This document shows, piece by piece, positions 10,015 through 19,107 of a stretch of 64,000 nt of DNA. Origin of the DNA: JAAUUJ01 sp964392245 (GTDB lineage Bacteria; Cyanobacteriota; Cyanobacteriia; Thermostichales; Thermostichaceae); NCBI GenBank assembly GCA_964392245.1, contig CAYMOX010000002.1:1-64000 (forward strand), read 5' to 3'. Within the stretch, counting starts at the first letter, position 1. Each line of letters starts with the position of its first letter. The notes below the pieces were generated by a model that saw only the letters and a program-made list of their open reading frames with translations, was not told the DNA's origin and searched no databases. A program made the position numbers and the translations under genes.

Positions 10015-12072
10015 TTAGAATTTCGGAGTCAAACAGTAGGGACAATCCATCCAGTCCAGGGCCAGTTCAGCTCCACAGGTGCGACAGGTATTCATGGCCC
10101 GAGCCCGAGCCTTGAGTTCACTCTCCAGACCTTTGTCAGTGAGGGTAACCCGATCCACTTCATCCAGAGTGGTGTATCCCTGTTTCACCAGCATCAAGCT
10201 GTAGGCCAGCAAGGTTTTCATTCCTCCTTCCACAGCGGCCTCTTTAATCACCTCCGTGGGAGCCTCTTTATTAATCAGATCGGCAATCTGATCACTCATG
10301 CGCATGAATTCATAAACACCGACCCGGCCCTTATACCCCACGCCATTACATTTGGGACAGAGGGGTTTATTGGCGGCTTTATGTTGCTCTACATCCTTGG
10401 GCGTCAGCTTGTTGGCCTTGTAGAAGGTGAACTGTTCGGAATCGCCGGAGCTGATCAGACCGTAGCGGGCCAGTTCTTCTTGGGTGGGGTGATAGGGGAT
10501 CCGACATTCACTGCAGACTCTACGCATCAGACGCTGAGCCAGAACCCCCAGTAGGGAGCTGGAAACCAGGTGCGGCTCGATGCCCATTTCCATCAGGCGG
10601 GCAATCGCCCCAGGGGCATCGTTGGTGTGTAGGGTGGTCAGCACCAAGTGACCGGTGAGGGAAGCTTCGATGGCCGTTTTGGCTGTTTCCAGGTCACGCG
10701 TCTCGCCCACGAGAATCACATCTGGATCCTGACGCAGAAAGGCCCGCAGGATCTTGGCGAAGTCCATGCCCTTCTCCCGAATCACCTGCACCTGAGTGAG
10801 ACCGGGCAGGGTGTATTCAATCGGGTCCTCTGCGGTACTGATGTTGATTCCAGGATCGTTAACTTCTGCCAACGCCGAATAGAGGGTGGTGGTCTTACCG
10901 GATCCGGTCGGTCCTGTCACCAGAATCAGGCCAAAGGGACGTTTGACAATCTCTTTGAAGCTGTCGAGGGTTTCGGGATCGGTGATCAGCTTATCCAGGC
11001 CCAGCTGAGTGGAAGAGTTGTCCAGGATCCGGAGTACGATCTTTTCTCCATAGCGGGAAGGAAGGGTACTGACGCGGAAGTCCACCTTTCGACCCTGGAA
11101 GATGCGGCGAATCCGGCCATCCTGAGGCATGCGTCGCTCAGCAATATTGAGATCGGAGATGATCTTGAAGCGAGCGGTCAGAGCAGGAATGATCTTTTTG
11201 GGGAGCTTATCAAATGACTGCCGCAGTACTCCATCTTTGCGGAACCGGATTCGCAGTTCTTCTTCCTGAGGTTCAATGTGAATGTCAGAAGTGCCCTCCT
11301 GCAGAGCTTTGACCAAGATCTGGTTGGCCAGCTTCACCACCGGCGCATCACCCGCATGACGCATCTGGTCTTCCAGCGATCCCGAAGAGTCCGCATCATC
11401 GGCTCCCTCTTCAATGCTGTCCAGATCCAGGTCGTCAATTTTACCAGTAACAACAACCTCGTCTTCTTTCTGTTGTTGCTCTTGCTGAATGGCCGCCTTG
11501 ATCGCCAGTGCATCTGCCTGCATATCGAGGCAGCGAGCCAGAAGCTGGTCAAAGTCATAGCGAGTAAACACCACCCGCTCAACCTTCAACCCTTGCAGCC
11601 GTAGGCGGCGGTTCAGGTCATCAATCGCCTGTAAGTCATCCGGTTTGACCATGGCAACTTTCAGGGAAGACTCCCCACGGGCAATGGGCAGCAACTGATA
11701 GCTATTGCAAATATCGAGGGGCAGAAGATTGGCATCAATAAATTCGGTCACAACTTTTGGATCAACCGGTTCCAGATCCATGTCAATGTAGGGAACCCCG
11801 TAGATGACCTTGAGTTCAAATAACTGTTGCCGCTTATAGGCCCTTTCCAGTTCGATGGGCAGATCTTGACCCGTGAGATCTCTAATGATCGTGGAGAGGG
11901 CTTTTCCCGTCGTTTTCTGAATCTGATAGGCCTCCTGCAGCTGATCATTGGTGGCAAGCTGCATCTCCACAAGCTTCTTTCCAAAGGGAGAGATGCTGGT
12001 GTTGCTGGGGATAATGGCCCGGTTCGTGCGACGGGAAGAAAAGGATTGGGGAACAGACAGATCTTTGCTCAT
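10015..12072 (-). CDS. pilB: Type IV pilus extension ATPase PilB
   Basis: This GspE/PilB-type ATPase of about 685 residues has an N-terminal MshEN domain (about 45-160), Walker A GPTGSGKT, Walker B DPDVILVGE and the tetracysteine zinc site CSEC...CPKC. The extreme C-terminus adds a second CxxC-x10-CxxC zinc-ribbon-like tail. It powers pilin polymerisation. The ATG at 12072 gives the conventional N-terminus. A TTG at 12084, with GGAAG six bases upstream, is an alternative adding four residues. pilT and pilC follow on the same strand. Confidence 0.95.
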   Translation of the reverse strand: MSKDLSVPQSFSSRRTNRAIIPSNTSISPFGKKLVEMQLATNDQLQEAYQIQKTTGKALSTIIRDLTGQDLPIELERAYKRQQLFELKVIYGVPYIDMDLEPVDPKVVTEFIDANLLPLDICNSYQLLPIARGESSLKVAMVKPDDLQAIDDLNRRLRLQGLKVERVVFTRYDFDQLLARCLDMQADALAIKAAIQQEQQQKEDEVVVTGKIDDLDLDSIEEGADDADSSGSLEDQMRHAGDAPVVKLANQILVKALQEGTSDIHIEPQEEELRIRFRKDGVLRQSFDKLPKKIIPALTARFKIISDLNIAERRMPQDGRIRRIFQGRKVDFRVSTLPSRYGEKIVLRILDNSSTQLGLDKLITDPETLDSFKEIVKRPFGLILVTGPTGSGKTTTLYSALAEVNDPGINISTAEDPIEYTLPGLTQVQVIREKGMDFAKILRAFLRQDPDVILVGETRDLETAKTAIEASLTGHLVLTTLHTNDAPGAIARLMEMGIEPHLVSSSLLGVLAQRLMRRVCSECRIPYHPTQEELARYGLISSGDSEQFTFYKANKLTPKDVEQHKAANKPLCPKCNGVGYKGRVGVYEFMRMSDQIADLINKEAPTEVIKEAAVEGGMKTLLAYSLMLVKQGYTTLDEVDRVTLTDKGLESELKARARAMNTCRTCGAELALDWMDCPYCLTPKF

Positions 12073-12154
12073 TTCAGGCCACAAATTTTACTTCCATTTC
12101 ACCTTAGACAGGCAGGGATTGTAAATAGGTCCACCCATTTGAACGCCTAACTCC

Positions 12155-12174
12155 GGAGAGCCCCGGGGCTCTCC
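12155..12174. terminator. Perfect 20-bp GC-rich palindrome between murG and pilB
   Basis: GGAGAGCCCCGGGGCTCTCC reads identically on both strands. It lies 50 bases past the murG stop and about 80 bases upstream of the pilB start. As RNA it would form a very stable hairpin, so it may end murG transcripts. No T-tract follows on either strand, so it is not a classical intrinsic terminator. It could instead be a protein-binding palindrome in the pilB leader. Confidence 0.4.
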
Positions 12175-12224
12175 CAACCCCTGGATCGGTTCTACCCAGA
12201 GGATGCCCATCAAGGGGGAGAAAA

Positions 12225-13349
12225 CTACGTCGATTTCGCCTGAAGGTGGACCTGGATCCGCTTTGCCAACCTTTGGGCCGCCTGCCGATGCAGATCAGCC
12301 TGAACATGCTGCTGATACTCTCGCAGCCGATCCGGGTTCTGGATCCACTGCAAGCCTGTCTCGATAAATTGATTGAGATTCTGATTCTGTTCCCGCAAGA
12401 CCACGGCTGCTCCCTGCTGGAGGACCATCTGGGCATTATGAAATTGATGATCGTCGGCGGCATAGGGGTAAGGGATCAGGATGGCTGGGGTGCCAGTCAC
12501 CGCCAGTTCCGCCAAAGTCACCGCGCCCGCTCGACTCACGGCAAAATCCGCTCGTTGTAGCAAACCTGCCATATCCGCCCAAAAGGGGAACCAGAAATAA
12601 TGAGGATGATCAGGGGCGCGTTGGGCAACCTCCTCGGCATCCGTCTGGCCCGTGAGATGAACGATCCAGGCCCCTGCATCCAGCCAGGAGGGGGCTGCCT
12701 CTAAAACCCAGCGGTTCAGCCCTCGGGCTCCCTGACTGCCCCCAATCACAGCAATCAGAAAGGCTTCTGCAGGGATCTGTAGCGTTTCCAGTCGCGGCTG
12801 AGGTCGGAGGTGACTTTGAGGATCGACAAACTCCTGGCGGACCGGGGTTCCCACCACCTGAGATCGGGGTAAGGACAGCCGTGCAGCCGCCTCTGGCATG
12901 CCTACCAGCACCTCTGTGCAAAGGGATCCCAACCAGCGAGTCACTTTTCCAGGAATGGCATTGGATTCGTGCAGGATCACCGGCAGGTTGAGGGAGCGGG
13001 CCGCCAGGATCGCCGGAGCCGCAATGTATCCTCCCGTGGTGAGTACCCCCTGAAAGTGGCCCTGGATCAGCAGGTGCCGAATCTGGAAAATTGCCTGGAT
13101 CAGTTGTCCCAGGGAGCGGGGCCAGGCCAGCGCCGGATGCCCCTGGATCCCTGTCATGGAAACAGTGTGTAGAGGGTAATGTCCGGCCACTAGCTTTGCC
13201 TCCATGCGGTCTGGTACTCCCACCCATTCCACATGCCATTGGGATAGCTGCTGAGCAGTGGCCCAGGCGGGATAGACATGACCTCCCGTTCCACTTGCAG
13301 CAATCAAGAGTCGAGGGGCATGGTTGGAAGCAGGGGACATTGAGGGCAT
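12225..13349 (-). CDS. murG: UDP-GlcNAc:lipid I N-acetylglucosaminyltransferase MurG
   Basis: The 374-residue protein has the MurG glycine-rich N-terminal loop ASGTGGHVYPAWA, the segment VIGGSQGARGLNRWV and the acceptor-domain motif VSRAGAVTLAELA. It transfers GlcNAc to lipid I to make lipid II on the inner face of the plasma membrane. The start could be GTG 13355, ATG 13349 or ATG 13340. ATG 13349 follows the stop of the small upstream gene almost directly, suggesting translational coupling. Confidence 0.95.
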   Translation of the reverse strand: MPSMSPASNHAPRLLIAASGTGGHVYPAWATAQQLSQWHVEWVGVPDRMEAKLVAGHYPLHTVSMTGIQGHPALAWPRSLGQLIQAIFQIRHLLIQGHFQGVLTTGGYIAAPAILAARSLNLPVILHESNAIPGKVTRWLGSLCTEVLVGMPEAAARLSLPRSQVVGTPVRQEFVDPQSHLRPQPRLETLQIPAEAFLIAVIGGSQGARGLNRWVLEAAPSWLDAGAWIVHLTGQTDAEEVAQRAPDHPHYFWFPFWADMAGLLQRADFAVSRAGAVTLAELAVTGTPAILIPYPYAADDHQFHNAQMVLQQGAAVVLREQNQNLNQFIETGLQWIQNPDRLREYQQHVQADLHRQAAQRLAKRIQVHLQAKST

Positions 13350-13351
13350 AG

Positions 13352-13555
13352 TCACACCGGGAGTCCATCGGGACCGATCAGCTCGATCTGACCCTGGCGC
13401 ACCTGATCCGCAATCGATTCCAGCAATTCCATCTCTTCGGCAGTCACCACCCCATCCGCTAGAATTGCCGCTTCAATTTCGTCATGCTCGGCAGCGGTCA
13501 ATTGGCCATCGGCAAGAGCACGGTCCACAATAGCCCGAACACTGGCAATATCCAT
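13352..13555 (-). CDS. Small conserved acidic helical protein (67 aa)
   Basis: The 67-residue acidic protein has helices rich in Ala, Glu and Asp. Two similar halves can be seen (GQLTAAEHDEIEAAILADG and VVTAEEMELLESIADQ), reminiscent of EF-hand-like or TerB-like helical units, but no clear calcium loop is present. ATG 13555 has AGG seven bases upstream. Its stop touches the murG start, so the two are probably cotranscribed. Function unknown. Confidence 0.7.
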   Translation of the reverse strand: MDIASVRAIVDRALADGQLTAAEHDEIEAAILADGVVTAEEMELLESIADQVRQGQIELIGPDGLPV

Positions 13556-13659
13556 AACTCTACCTGCCCAAGGATCCTTCCCATTCTACAGAAGGGGCCT
13601 CTCTCGCCTGAAAGTCCCCTTAGAATACGAACGGTTGTATTTTTTCTCTGGGCATAACC

Positions 13660-13878
13660 ATGAGCATCTGGCAGCACAAGCCCTGGTGGTGTCAACCCTG
13701 GTCGATCCTATTCACTGGAGTGTCGTTGATCGCCGGGAGCTGGGTCCTAGTGCATAGACTCTGGTTCAGTGGACTGGTGGCGGTCCCGATCCTGACCTGG
13801 ATGGGATTTTTTCTCCTGCTTTACCCCCGGTTGATGCAGGCAGACTCCAACCCTGGACCCGACATCGAGCAAGTCTGA
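13660..13878 (+). CDS. DUF6737-type small membrane protein
   Basis: The 72-residue protein has the N-terminal signature KPWWCQPWSI and two membrane helices (about 17-33 and 37-56). This pattern matches a small protein family known from cyanobacteria, recalled as DUF6737. It is divergent from the murG operon and 73 bases upstream of ispH. Function unknown. Confidence 0.75.
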   Translation: MSIWQHKPWWCQPWSILFTGVSLIAGSWVLVHRLWFSGLVAVPILTWMGFFLLLYPRLMQADSNPGPDIEQV

Positions 13879-13951
13879 TCCGGGTGGAGGATGACTTACG
13901 TCAGAGTAAGGATGGCGTAAGCTGAGGGTGGTAGCGCGTTCTCCGGCAGTT

Positions 13952-15196
13952 ATGACTGATTCCCAGACCTTTTCTTCCCCAACCTCTCCTGCGGACGTCT
14001 CTAACCCGCGAGATTTACGCAAGTCTCTGCGCAAGTCGGAGAGCTATTTTGCAAAAGGATTTGAAGAACATAAAGAGCATGTGCAGGGGCAGCTGCAGAC
14101 CACCTATCAGAGTCCTCTGGTGGAAGAGATTCGCCAAAATCTGAACACCTACCAGCGGGGGGAAGTGAAAATTTCCCTGGCCAAGGCGTTTGGCTTCTGC
14201 TGGGGGGTGGAACGGGCGGTCGAATATGCCTACGAGGCCCGCCGTCGATTTCCGGATCGGCAATTGTGGATTACCAACGAAATTATCCACAACCCGCAGG
14301 TCAACCAGCATCTCCTGGATATGGGGATTCGCTTTGTAGAAACCCGCGAAGGCAAGAAAGACTTCTCCCAGATTCAACCGGAGGATGTGGTGATCTGGCC
14401 TGCTTTTGGTGCCAGTGTCCAGGAAATGGAATTCTTTCAACGCCAGGGAAATGAGATTGTTGATACCACCTGCCCCTGGGTGTCGCGGGTCTGGAATCAG
14501 GTGGACAAACACCGGGCAACTCAATTCACATCGATTATTCACGGTAAGTACAACCATGAGGAGACGATCGCCACCAGCTCCTTTGCCCAGACCTTTTTGA
14601 TTGTCTTGAACCTGGCAGAAGCCACGTGGGTGGCCAACTACATTTTGCATGGGGGAGATCGCCAGGAATTTCTGCGCCGTTTTGGCAAAGCCATCTCTGC
14701 GGGCTTCGATCCTGACTGCGATCTCGAACGCATTGGCATCGCCAACCAGACCACCATGCTGGAAGGTGAAACCCGGGCCATCGCCAAACTCTTTGAAACC
14801 ACCATGCTGCGCAAATACGGTCCTCAAGCCCTCAATGATCACTTCATGAGCTTTAACACCATTTGCAATGCCACCCAGGAGCGACAGGACGCCATGATCG
14901 AACTGGTCCAGCAACCCCTGGATCGCATGGTGGTGATCGGGGGCTTTAACTCCTCTAACACGACCCATCTGCAGGAGATCGCAGTGGAACAGGGACTGGT
15001 GTCTTTCCACATTGATGGTGCTGCTTGTATTCAACCCCAGAACCGGATTCGCCATAAGCCCCTGGGGCAGGAGGTCACGGTGACAGATCAGTGGCTACCT
15101 GCAGGGCCGGTCCACATTGGCATCACCTCTGGGGCTTCAACCCCCGATCGGATGGTGGAGGAAGTGGTGGAGGCGATCTTTGCCAGCAAGCAGTAG
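13952..15196 (+). CDS. ispH: 4-hydroxy-3-methylbut-2-enyl diphosphate reductase
   Basis: The 414-residue protein makes IPP and DMAPP in the last step of the MEP isoprenoid pathway, using a [4Fe-4S] cluster. The three cluster cysteines are visible in GFCWGVERA, TTCPWVSRV and TICNATQERQ. The long N-terminal region (about 1-75) is typical of cyanobacterial and plastid enzymes. An upstream in-frame GTG at 13928 exists; ATG 13952 is preferred by family length. Electrons probably come from ferredoxin. Confidence 0.95.
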   Translation: MTDSQTFSSPTSPADVSNPRDLRKSLRKSESYFAKGFEEHKEHVQGQLQTTYQSPLVEEIRQNLNTYQRGEVKISLAKAFGFCWGVERAVEYAYEARRRFPDRQLWITNEIIHNPQVNQHLLDMGIRFVETREGKKDFSQIQPEDVVIWPAFGASVQEMEFFQRQGNEIVDTTCPWVSRVWNQVDKHRATQFTSIIHGKYNHEETIATSSFAQTFLIVLNLAEATWVANYILHGGDRQEFLRRFGKAISAGFDPDCDLERIGIANQTTMLEGETRAIAKLFETTMLRKYGPQALNDHFMSFNTICNATQERQDAMIELVQQPLDRMVVIGGFNSSNTTHLQEIAVEQGLVSFHIDGAACIQPQNRIRHKPLGQEVTVTDQWLPAGPVHIGITSGASTPDRMVEEVVEAIFASKQ

Positions 15197-15235
15197 GCAT
15201 GCTCAGGCCTGGGGCATACGCAATGGAGCCATACC

Positions 15236-16201
15236 GTGTTAGAGACACTGGTGGGTGTCTATCTCCCTCTGCTGGGATGGACTGGATTGGGGTTGCTGCT
15301 GCAGAAGGTTTTGCCGCCTTCCCTTCTGGCCAGAGTCGGTCCCCAGCAGTTGGGCCGTTTCCTCTACTGGGTGGGGGTTCCCGTCAGCATCATCGGGTTT
15401 TTACGGCAGGCGGATCTGAATGGGCAGGAGTGGTTGGCTCCGCTGGTGTGTTGGGTAGCGGTGGCACTGGCCGCAGCTTTAGCACTCTTCTGGGTTCTGG
15501 TGGTCACTCCCCAGAGAAAGATCTCTGCTGAATTATGGTTGCCTCCCGAACAGGGAAGCTTTCATCTCACCTCCATGCTAGGCAACACGGGCTACATTGG
15601 CTTTCCGGTTTGCTTAGCGATCGGGGGAACCCATTTTTTTGGCTGGGCAGTCTTTTACGATCTGGGCAATCTGCTCTGCAGCTATGGACTGGGGGTCTGG
15701 ATTGCCAGCTACTATAGCCAGAACCGGGGACGACCGAGCAACCTGGCCTTCAATGTGATCCGGAATCCCAGCATGGCCGCTTTTATCCTGGGCTTATTGC
15801 TGAATCCGCTCATTCTCCCCTCCTGGCTAGATCAGGGGTTACAACGTTTTGCCTGGGGGATGGTGGGGTTAAGTTTGATCCTGCTGGGCATGAGATTGGC
15901 CCAGATCAGCGGGTGGCGTTATCCCTTCCGAGCCGGAATAGCTCTATTGATCAAGTTAATCCTGGTTCCGGGTCTGGTGAGTGTGATCTTGCTTCAGCTG
16001 CCTATCCCCGAGATGGGCAAGTTAATCCTGGCGTTACAGGCTGGCATGCCCCCTGCCATTGCGAGTTTAGTTCTGACAGAGGAGTACAACCTGGACCGGG
16101 AAATGACCATCGCCACCATGACGATAGGATACATAGCTGCGCTGATTACCTTACCCTTATGGGCTCAACTCTGGACTCTGCAGTTGGGAACCAGTTTCTA
16201 G
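15236..16201 (+). CDS. AEC-family (auxin efflux carrier-like) transporter
   Basis: The 321-residue polytopic protein has about ten hydrophobic helices in two halves, with a central NPLILPSWLDQG-type segment and a C-terminal GMPPAIASLVLTEEYNLD motif characteristic of the membrane transport (AEC) family. Substrates of bacterial members include malonate, malate and other organic acids; the substrate here is unknown. GTG start at 15236, 39 bases after ispH. Its stop overlaps the stop region of the following minus-strand ORF. Confidence 0.85.
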   Translation: MLETLVGVYLPLLGWTGLGLLLQKVLPPSLLARVGPQQLGRFLYWVGVPVSIIGFLRQADLNGQEWLAPLVCWVAVALAAALALFWVLVVTPQRKISAELWLPPEQGSFHLTSMLGNTGYIGFPVCLAIGGTHFFGWAVFYDLGNLLCSYGLGVWIASYYSQNRGRPSNLAFNVIRNPSMAAFILGLLLNPLILPSWLDQGLQRFAWGMVGLSLILLGMRLAQISGWRYPFRAGIALLIKLILVPGLVSVILLQLPIPEMGKLILALQAGMPPAIASLVLTEEYNLDREMTIATMTIGYIAALITLPLWAQLWTLQLGTSF

Positions 16202-16380
16202 TAGGCCAGGGTGGAGAGAGTTTGTTCCAGATATTCATGCACTAGGATGTCCAGCAGGTGATCATCTTCGGGTAAGGATCGTCCCTGTAGCCATCCCTGA
16301 AAACCAGAACTCTCTACAATGGCCTGTCGGAGAGGATGCCAGATCGCAGTATCTGCCTGGAGAGAGGAGGTCATATCCAT
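16198..16380 (-). CDS. Small hypothetical protein (60 aa)
   Basis: The 60-residue ORF (ends DILVHEYLEQTLSTLAY) is predicted to be helical and soluble. It meets the AEC gene tail to tail with a 4-base overlap. ATG at 16380 or 16374; no clear ribosome-binding site. The compact arrangement and normal composition favour a real gene, but no family was recognised. Confidence 0.5.
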   Translation of the reverse strand: MDMTSSLQADTAIWHPLRQAIVESSGFQGWLQGRSLPEDDHLLDILVHEYLEQTLSTLAY

Positions 16381-17102
16381 AATGTTTAGAGGTAAGGAGC
16401 TGTGGAAAATCTGACTGTTTCACTCTAGTCGATCCTATCTGTTCCCAAAAGATCTTATTGATACAAACTACGGATCGGAGCAGCTGAGGCAAGAGAAGGC
16501 TCCTTAGCGGTGAATCAATTTATCCAGAGCAAAGGGGACCGACACCCCAAATTGTAAACGATCGTATCGAAACATGAGAAAGCCTCTAAACATAATAAGA
16601 ACCAGTCACAGAAGCCATCATTTTGCTGAGGGTGCTCTACTCTTAAAGATATAGAGCGTTCAACCAAAGGAGCCACAATCCTTACGCCCCAAGCCCTACG
16701 GTTCAACACCACAGTCATCCTGCCCCAACCCTATGACAAGCCCTCTCCGATTACTGGGTGGTTGAATCAGAAAAACGGTAAAGTGGCATCTGCTCTCAAC
16801 CAAGACAATCATTCTGGCAGCGCAAACTTAAGGGGATCGATCTAGAACTCATCGGTGGCTGAGGGTTCTAGCTCCCAGGCTTAATCAAGCAATAGGCAGG
16901 AATGAGGTGTCTGCTGCAGGTGTCCGGTATGGCTAAGCAGCTTGCATTTCTGGAGGTTCATTCAACACGTCCTTTATTCCCGCAGATGTGCCACTGGCAC
17001 GCTAGCATCATCAATTTCCATAACCCGAGCGATGGCTGTTCCTGGCCGTCGCTTTGTGCTTTAGTTGTTCTGATTAATGCTTGTCCGATGAGTCCCTAAA
17101 CC
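16381..17102. other. 722-bp stretch without a convincing gene
   Basis: ORFs here are at most 67 codons and lack ribosome-binding sites and protein-like composition. Both strands were scanned by eye for tRNA T-arms, IS ends and known small-RNA signatures; none was found. It may hold promoters for plsC, a small RNA, or decayed genes. Confidence 0.4.
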
Positions 17103-17789
17103 ATGTCTTCACCGCAAACCCTCCACTGGTTTCACTGGCTTTGCTATCGACTGCTGAAGTGGCTGGTGGTGAATCCTGTTTTTCGCTTGGGCTTCTGGGG
17201 AAAAGTCAGTCGCTCAGCCCCCCTTCCTGACAAGCAGCCATTGATCATTGTTTGTAATCATGCCAGCCATCTCGATCCTCCTATGGTGGCCAATGCCGTT
17301 TGCCGTCCGGTAGCCTTTATGGCCAAAGCGGAACTCTTTCAGATTCCCCTCCTGAGTCAGCTGATCCGTCTCTACGGAGCCTATCCGGTGAAACGGGGGG
17401 GAGCCGACCGCAAAGCTTTGCAGGCAACTGAAAAGGCGCTCTCAGGAGGGTGGGCTGTGGGAATTTTTCTGAACGGAACCCGTACCCTTGATGGGCGGAT
17501 TCATGATCCTCATCTGGGAGCTGCCCTGATCAGTGCCCGGACCCAGATCCCTCTCTTGCCTGTGGCTTTGCAAGGCACACAAGCAGCCTGGCCCAAGGGG
17601 CATCGCTGGCCTCATTTCTTCACACCTCTCCGTATTGCGATTGGAGAGCCGATTCCTCCTCCTGCCAGTAGCAAGCGGGAAGCGTTATTGGCAACCACAA
17701 ACACCTGTGTAGAGGCCATCCACACCCTTCTCGATCAACAGGATTCAGAGTTTTCTGAAACAAAAGCAGAATTCCAGCAGGGAACTTGA
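17103..17789 (+). CDS. plsC: 1-acyl-sn-glycerol-3-phosphate acyltransferase (PlsC family)
   Basis: The 228-residue protein carries the catalytic HX4D motif within NHASHLDPP near residue 57. It transfers an acyl chain to lysophosphatidic acid at the membrane to make phosphatidate. The second canonical block, usually FPEGTRS, reads FLNGTRT, so the family glutamate is replaced by asparagine. That may alter substrate handling or mark a divergent paralogue. No transmembrane helix is strongly predicted beyond the N-terminal hydrophobic stretch. Confidence 0.9.
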   Translation: MSSPQTLHWFHWLCYRLLKWLVVNPVFRLGFWGKVSRSAPLPDKQPLIIVCNHASHLDPPMVANAVCRPVAFMAKAELFQIPLLSQLIRLYGAYPVKRGGADRKALQATEKALSGGWAVGIFLNGTRTLDGRIHDPHLGAALISARTQIPLLPVALQGTQAAWPKGHRWPHFFTPLRIAIGEPIPPPASSKREALLATTNTCVEAIHTLLDQQDSEFSETKAEFQQGT

Positions 17790-17848
17790 GGATGTTAAGT
17801 TATATGATAGATATCAGGTTTTTGATTTGATCATCTGGAGTTGCTTGC

Positions 17849-17986
17849 ATGGCTAACTTCAATCGCGGCATTATGGAATTTAAAGGGGCGGATAGTCCCA
17901 TTGCCCTCACCCTCTCCACATTGATCTTGGCGGCTGTGGTGGGAACCCTAATCTGGTGGGCTCTAGGCCACGCTTACACTCTTTAA
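17849..17986 (+). CDS. 45-residue single-pass membrane protein
   Basis: Translation begins MANFNRGIMEFKGADSP, followed by one strong membrane helix (about 18-38, ending in LIWWALGHAY). ATG 17849 has TGGAG eight bases upstream. Size (about 4.8 kDa) and architecture resemble the small single-helix subunits of thylakoid complexes such as NDH-1 or the photosystems. I could not match it to a named subunit. It lies 59 bases after plsC and 4 bases before mutY. Confidence 0.75.
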   Translation: MANFNRGIMEFKGADSPIALTLSTLILAAVVGTLIWWALGHAYTL

Positions 17987-17990
17987 GGGC

Positions 17991-19097
17991 ATGGGGAACC
18001 CCCACCTCTGGGTTGAAAGGATCGCTCCCTCGCTGCGTTTTCATTTACTGGACTGGTATAAATCGCACGGAAGATCGCTTCCCTGGAGATTGACTCGGGA
18101 TCCTTATGCAATCTGGATCTCTGAGATCATGCTGCAACAGACTCAGGTGGCTACGGTCATTCCTTACTATCAGCGATGGCTGCAGGAATTTCCCATGGTC
18201 CATGATCTGGCCAGGGCCTCTCGGGATCAGGTGCTCAAGCAATGGGAGGGACTGGGGTATTATCGCCGTGCCCATTATCTCCATCAGGCTGCTCAAGAGC
18301 TTGTCGATCGGTTTGAGGGAGTCTTCCCGACGAATCTGCAAACCGTCCTCAGTCTTCCCGGTATTGGTCGGACCACTGCGGGAGGGATCCTGAGCGCCGC
18401 CTTTAACTTGCCTCACGCCATTCTGGATGGAAACGTCAAGCGGGTCCTGGCGCGTTTGGTGGCTCTGCCTGTTCCCCCTGCGAAAGCAGCGTCAACGCTC
18501 TGGACCTTGTCCACGATCCTTCTCGATCAACGGGATCCCCGCTGTTTCAACCAGGCTTTTATGGATCTTGGGGCCCTGGTTTGCCGTCCCAAACAACCGC
18601 AATGTTCCCTCTGTCCGTGGCAACAGGACTGTAGGGCGTACAATCAGGGGCGACAGTCTCATCTGCCTTTACCCATGCCCAGCCGTACCCGTCCCCACAA
18701 GCTTATTGCTGTTGCGGTGGTTTTCCGTGGCCAGGAATTGCTCATTGATCAGCGGCCTGAATCCTCCATGTTGGGCGGCCTGTGGGAGTTTCCCGGCGGA
18801 AAGATCGAACCGGGGGAAACGGCAGCAGAATGTGTGGTCCGAGAGGTGAAAGAAGAGGTCGGTATTGATGTGGTTGTGGAACAGGAACTGGCCACCGTCG
18901 AGCACGAATATACCCACTTTTCCATTACTCTGATCGCCTACATCTGTCGCTATCAGTCTGGAACCATTCAACCTCTTCAATGTGCAGATGTACGCTGGAT
19001 CCAACCGCAGGATCTGCCTCGATTTGCTTTTCCTATGGCTAATCAAAAGCTCTTTCCTCACCTGCATACCTGGCTGGAAAAGCATCCTCTGGCTTGA
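17991..19097 (+). CDS. mutY: A/G-specific adenine DNA glycosylase MutY
   Basis: The 368-residue protein has the N-terminal glycosylase block SEIMLQQTQVATVIPYY and the helix-hairpin-helix LPGIGRTTAGG with catalytic Asp in ILDGNVKRV. The [4Fe-4S] loop reads C-x6-C-x2-C-x5-C. A C-terminal NUDIX-like 8-oxoG recognition domain contains GGKIEPGET...REVKEEVG. It removes adenine mispaired with 8-oxoguanine. ATG 17991 lies four bases after the small membrane protein. Confidence 0.95.
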   Translation: MGNPHLWVERIAPSLRFHLLDWYKSHGRSLPWRLTRDPYAIWISEIMLQQTQVATVIPYYQRWLQEFPMVHDLARASRDQVLKQWEGLGYYRRAHYLHQAAQELVDRFEGVFPTNLQTVLSLPGIGRTTAGGILSAAFNLPHAILDGNVKRVLARLVALPVPPAKAASTLWTLSTILLDQRDPRCFNQAFMDLGALVCRPKQPQCSLCPWQQDCRAYNQGRQSHLPLPMPSRTRPHKLIAVAVVFRGQELLIDQRPESSMLGGLWEFPGGKIEPGETAAECVVREVKEEVGIDVVVEQELATVEHEYTHFSITLIAYICRYQSGTIQPLQCADVRWIQPQDLPRFAFPMANQKLFPHLHTWLEKHPLA

Positions 19098-19107
19098 GGG
19101 ATGGACT

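Noticed and set aside
14015..15055. 346-codon minus-strand ORF opposite ispH
   Set aside because: It is a shadow of ispH, whose three cluster cysteines are intact.
16515..16718. 67-codon ORF in the empty region
   Set aside because: No ribosome-binding site, unusual composition, and no similarity to any family I know.
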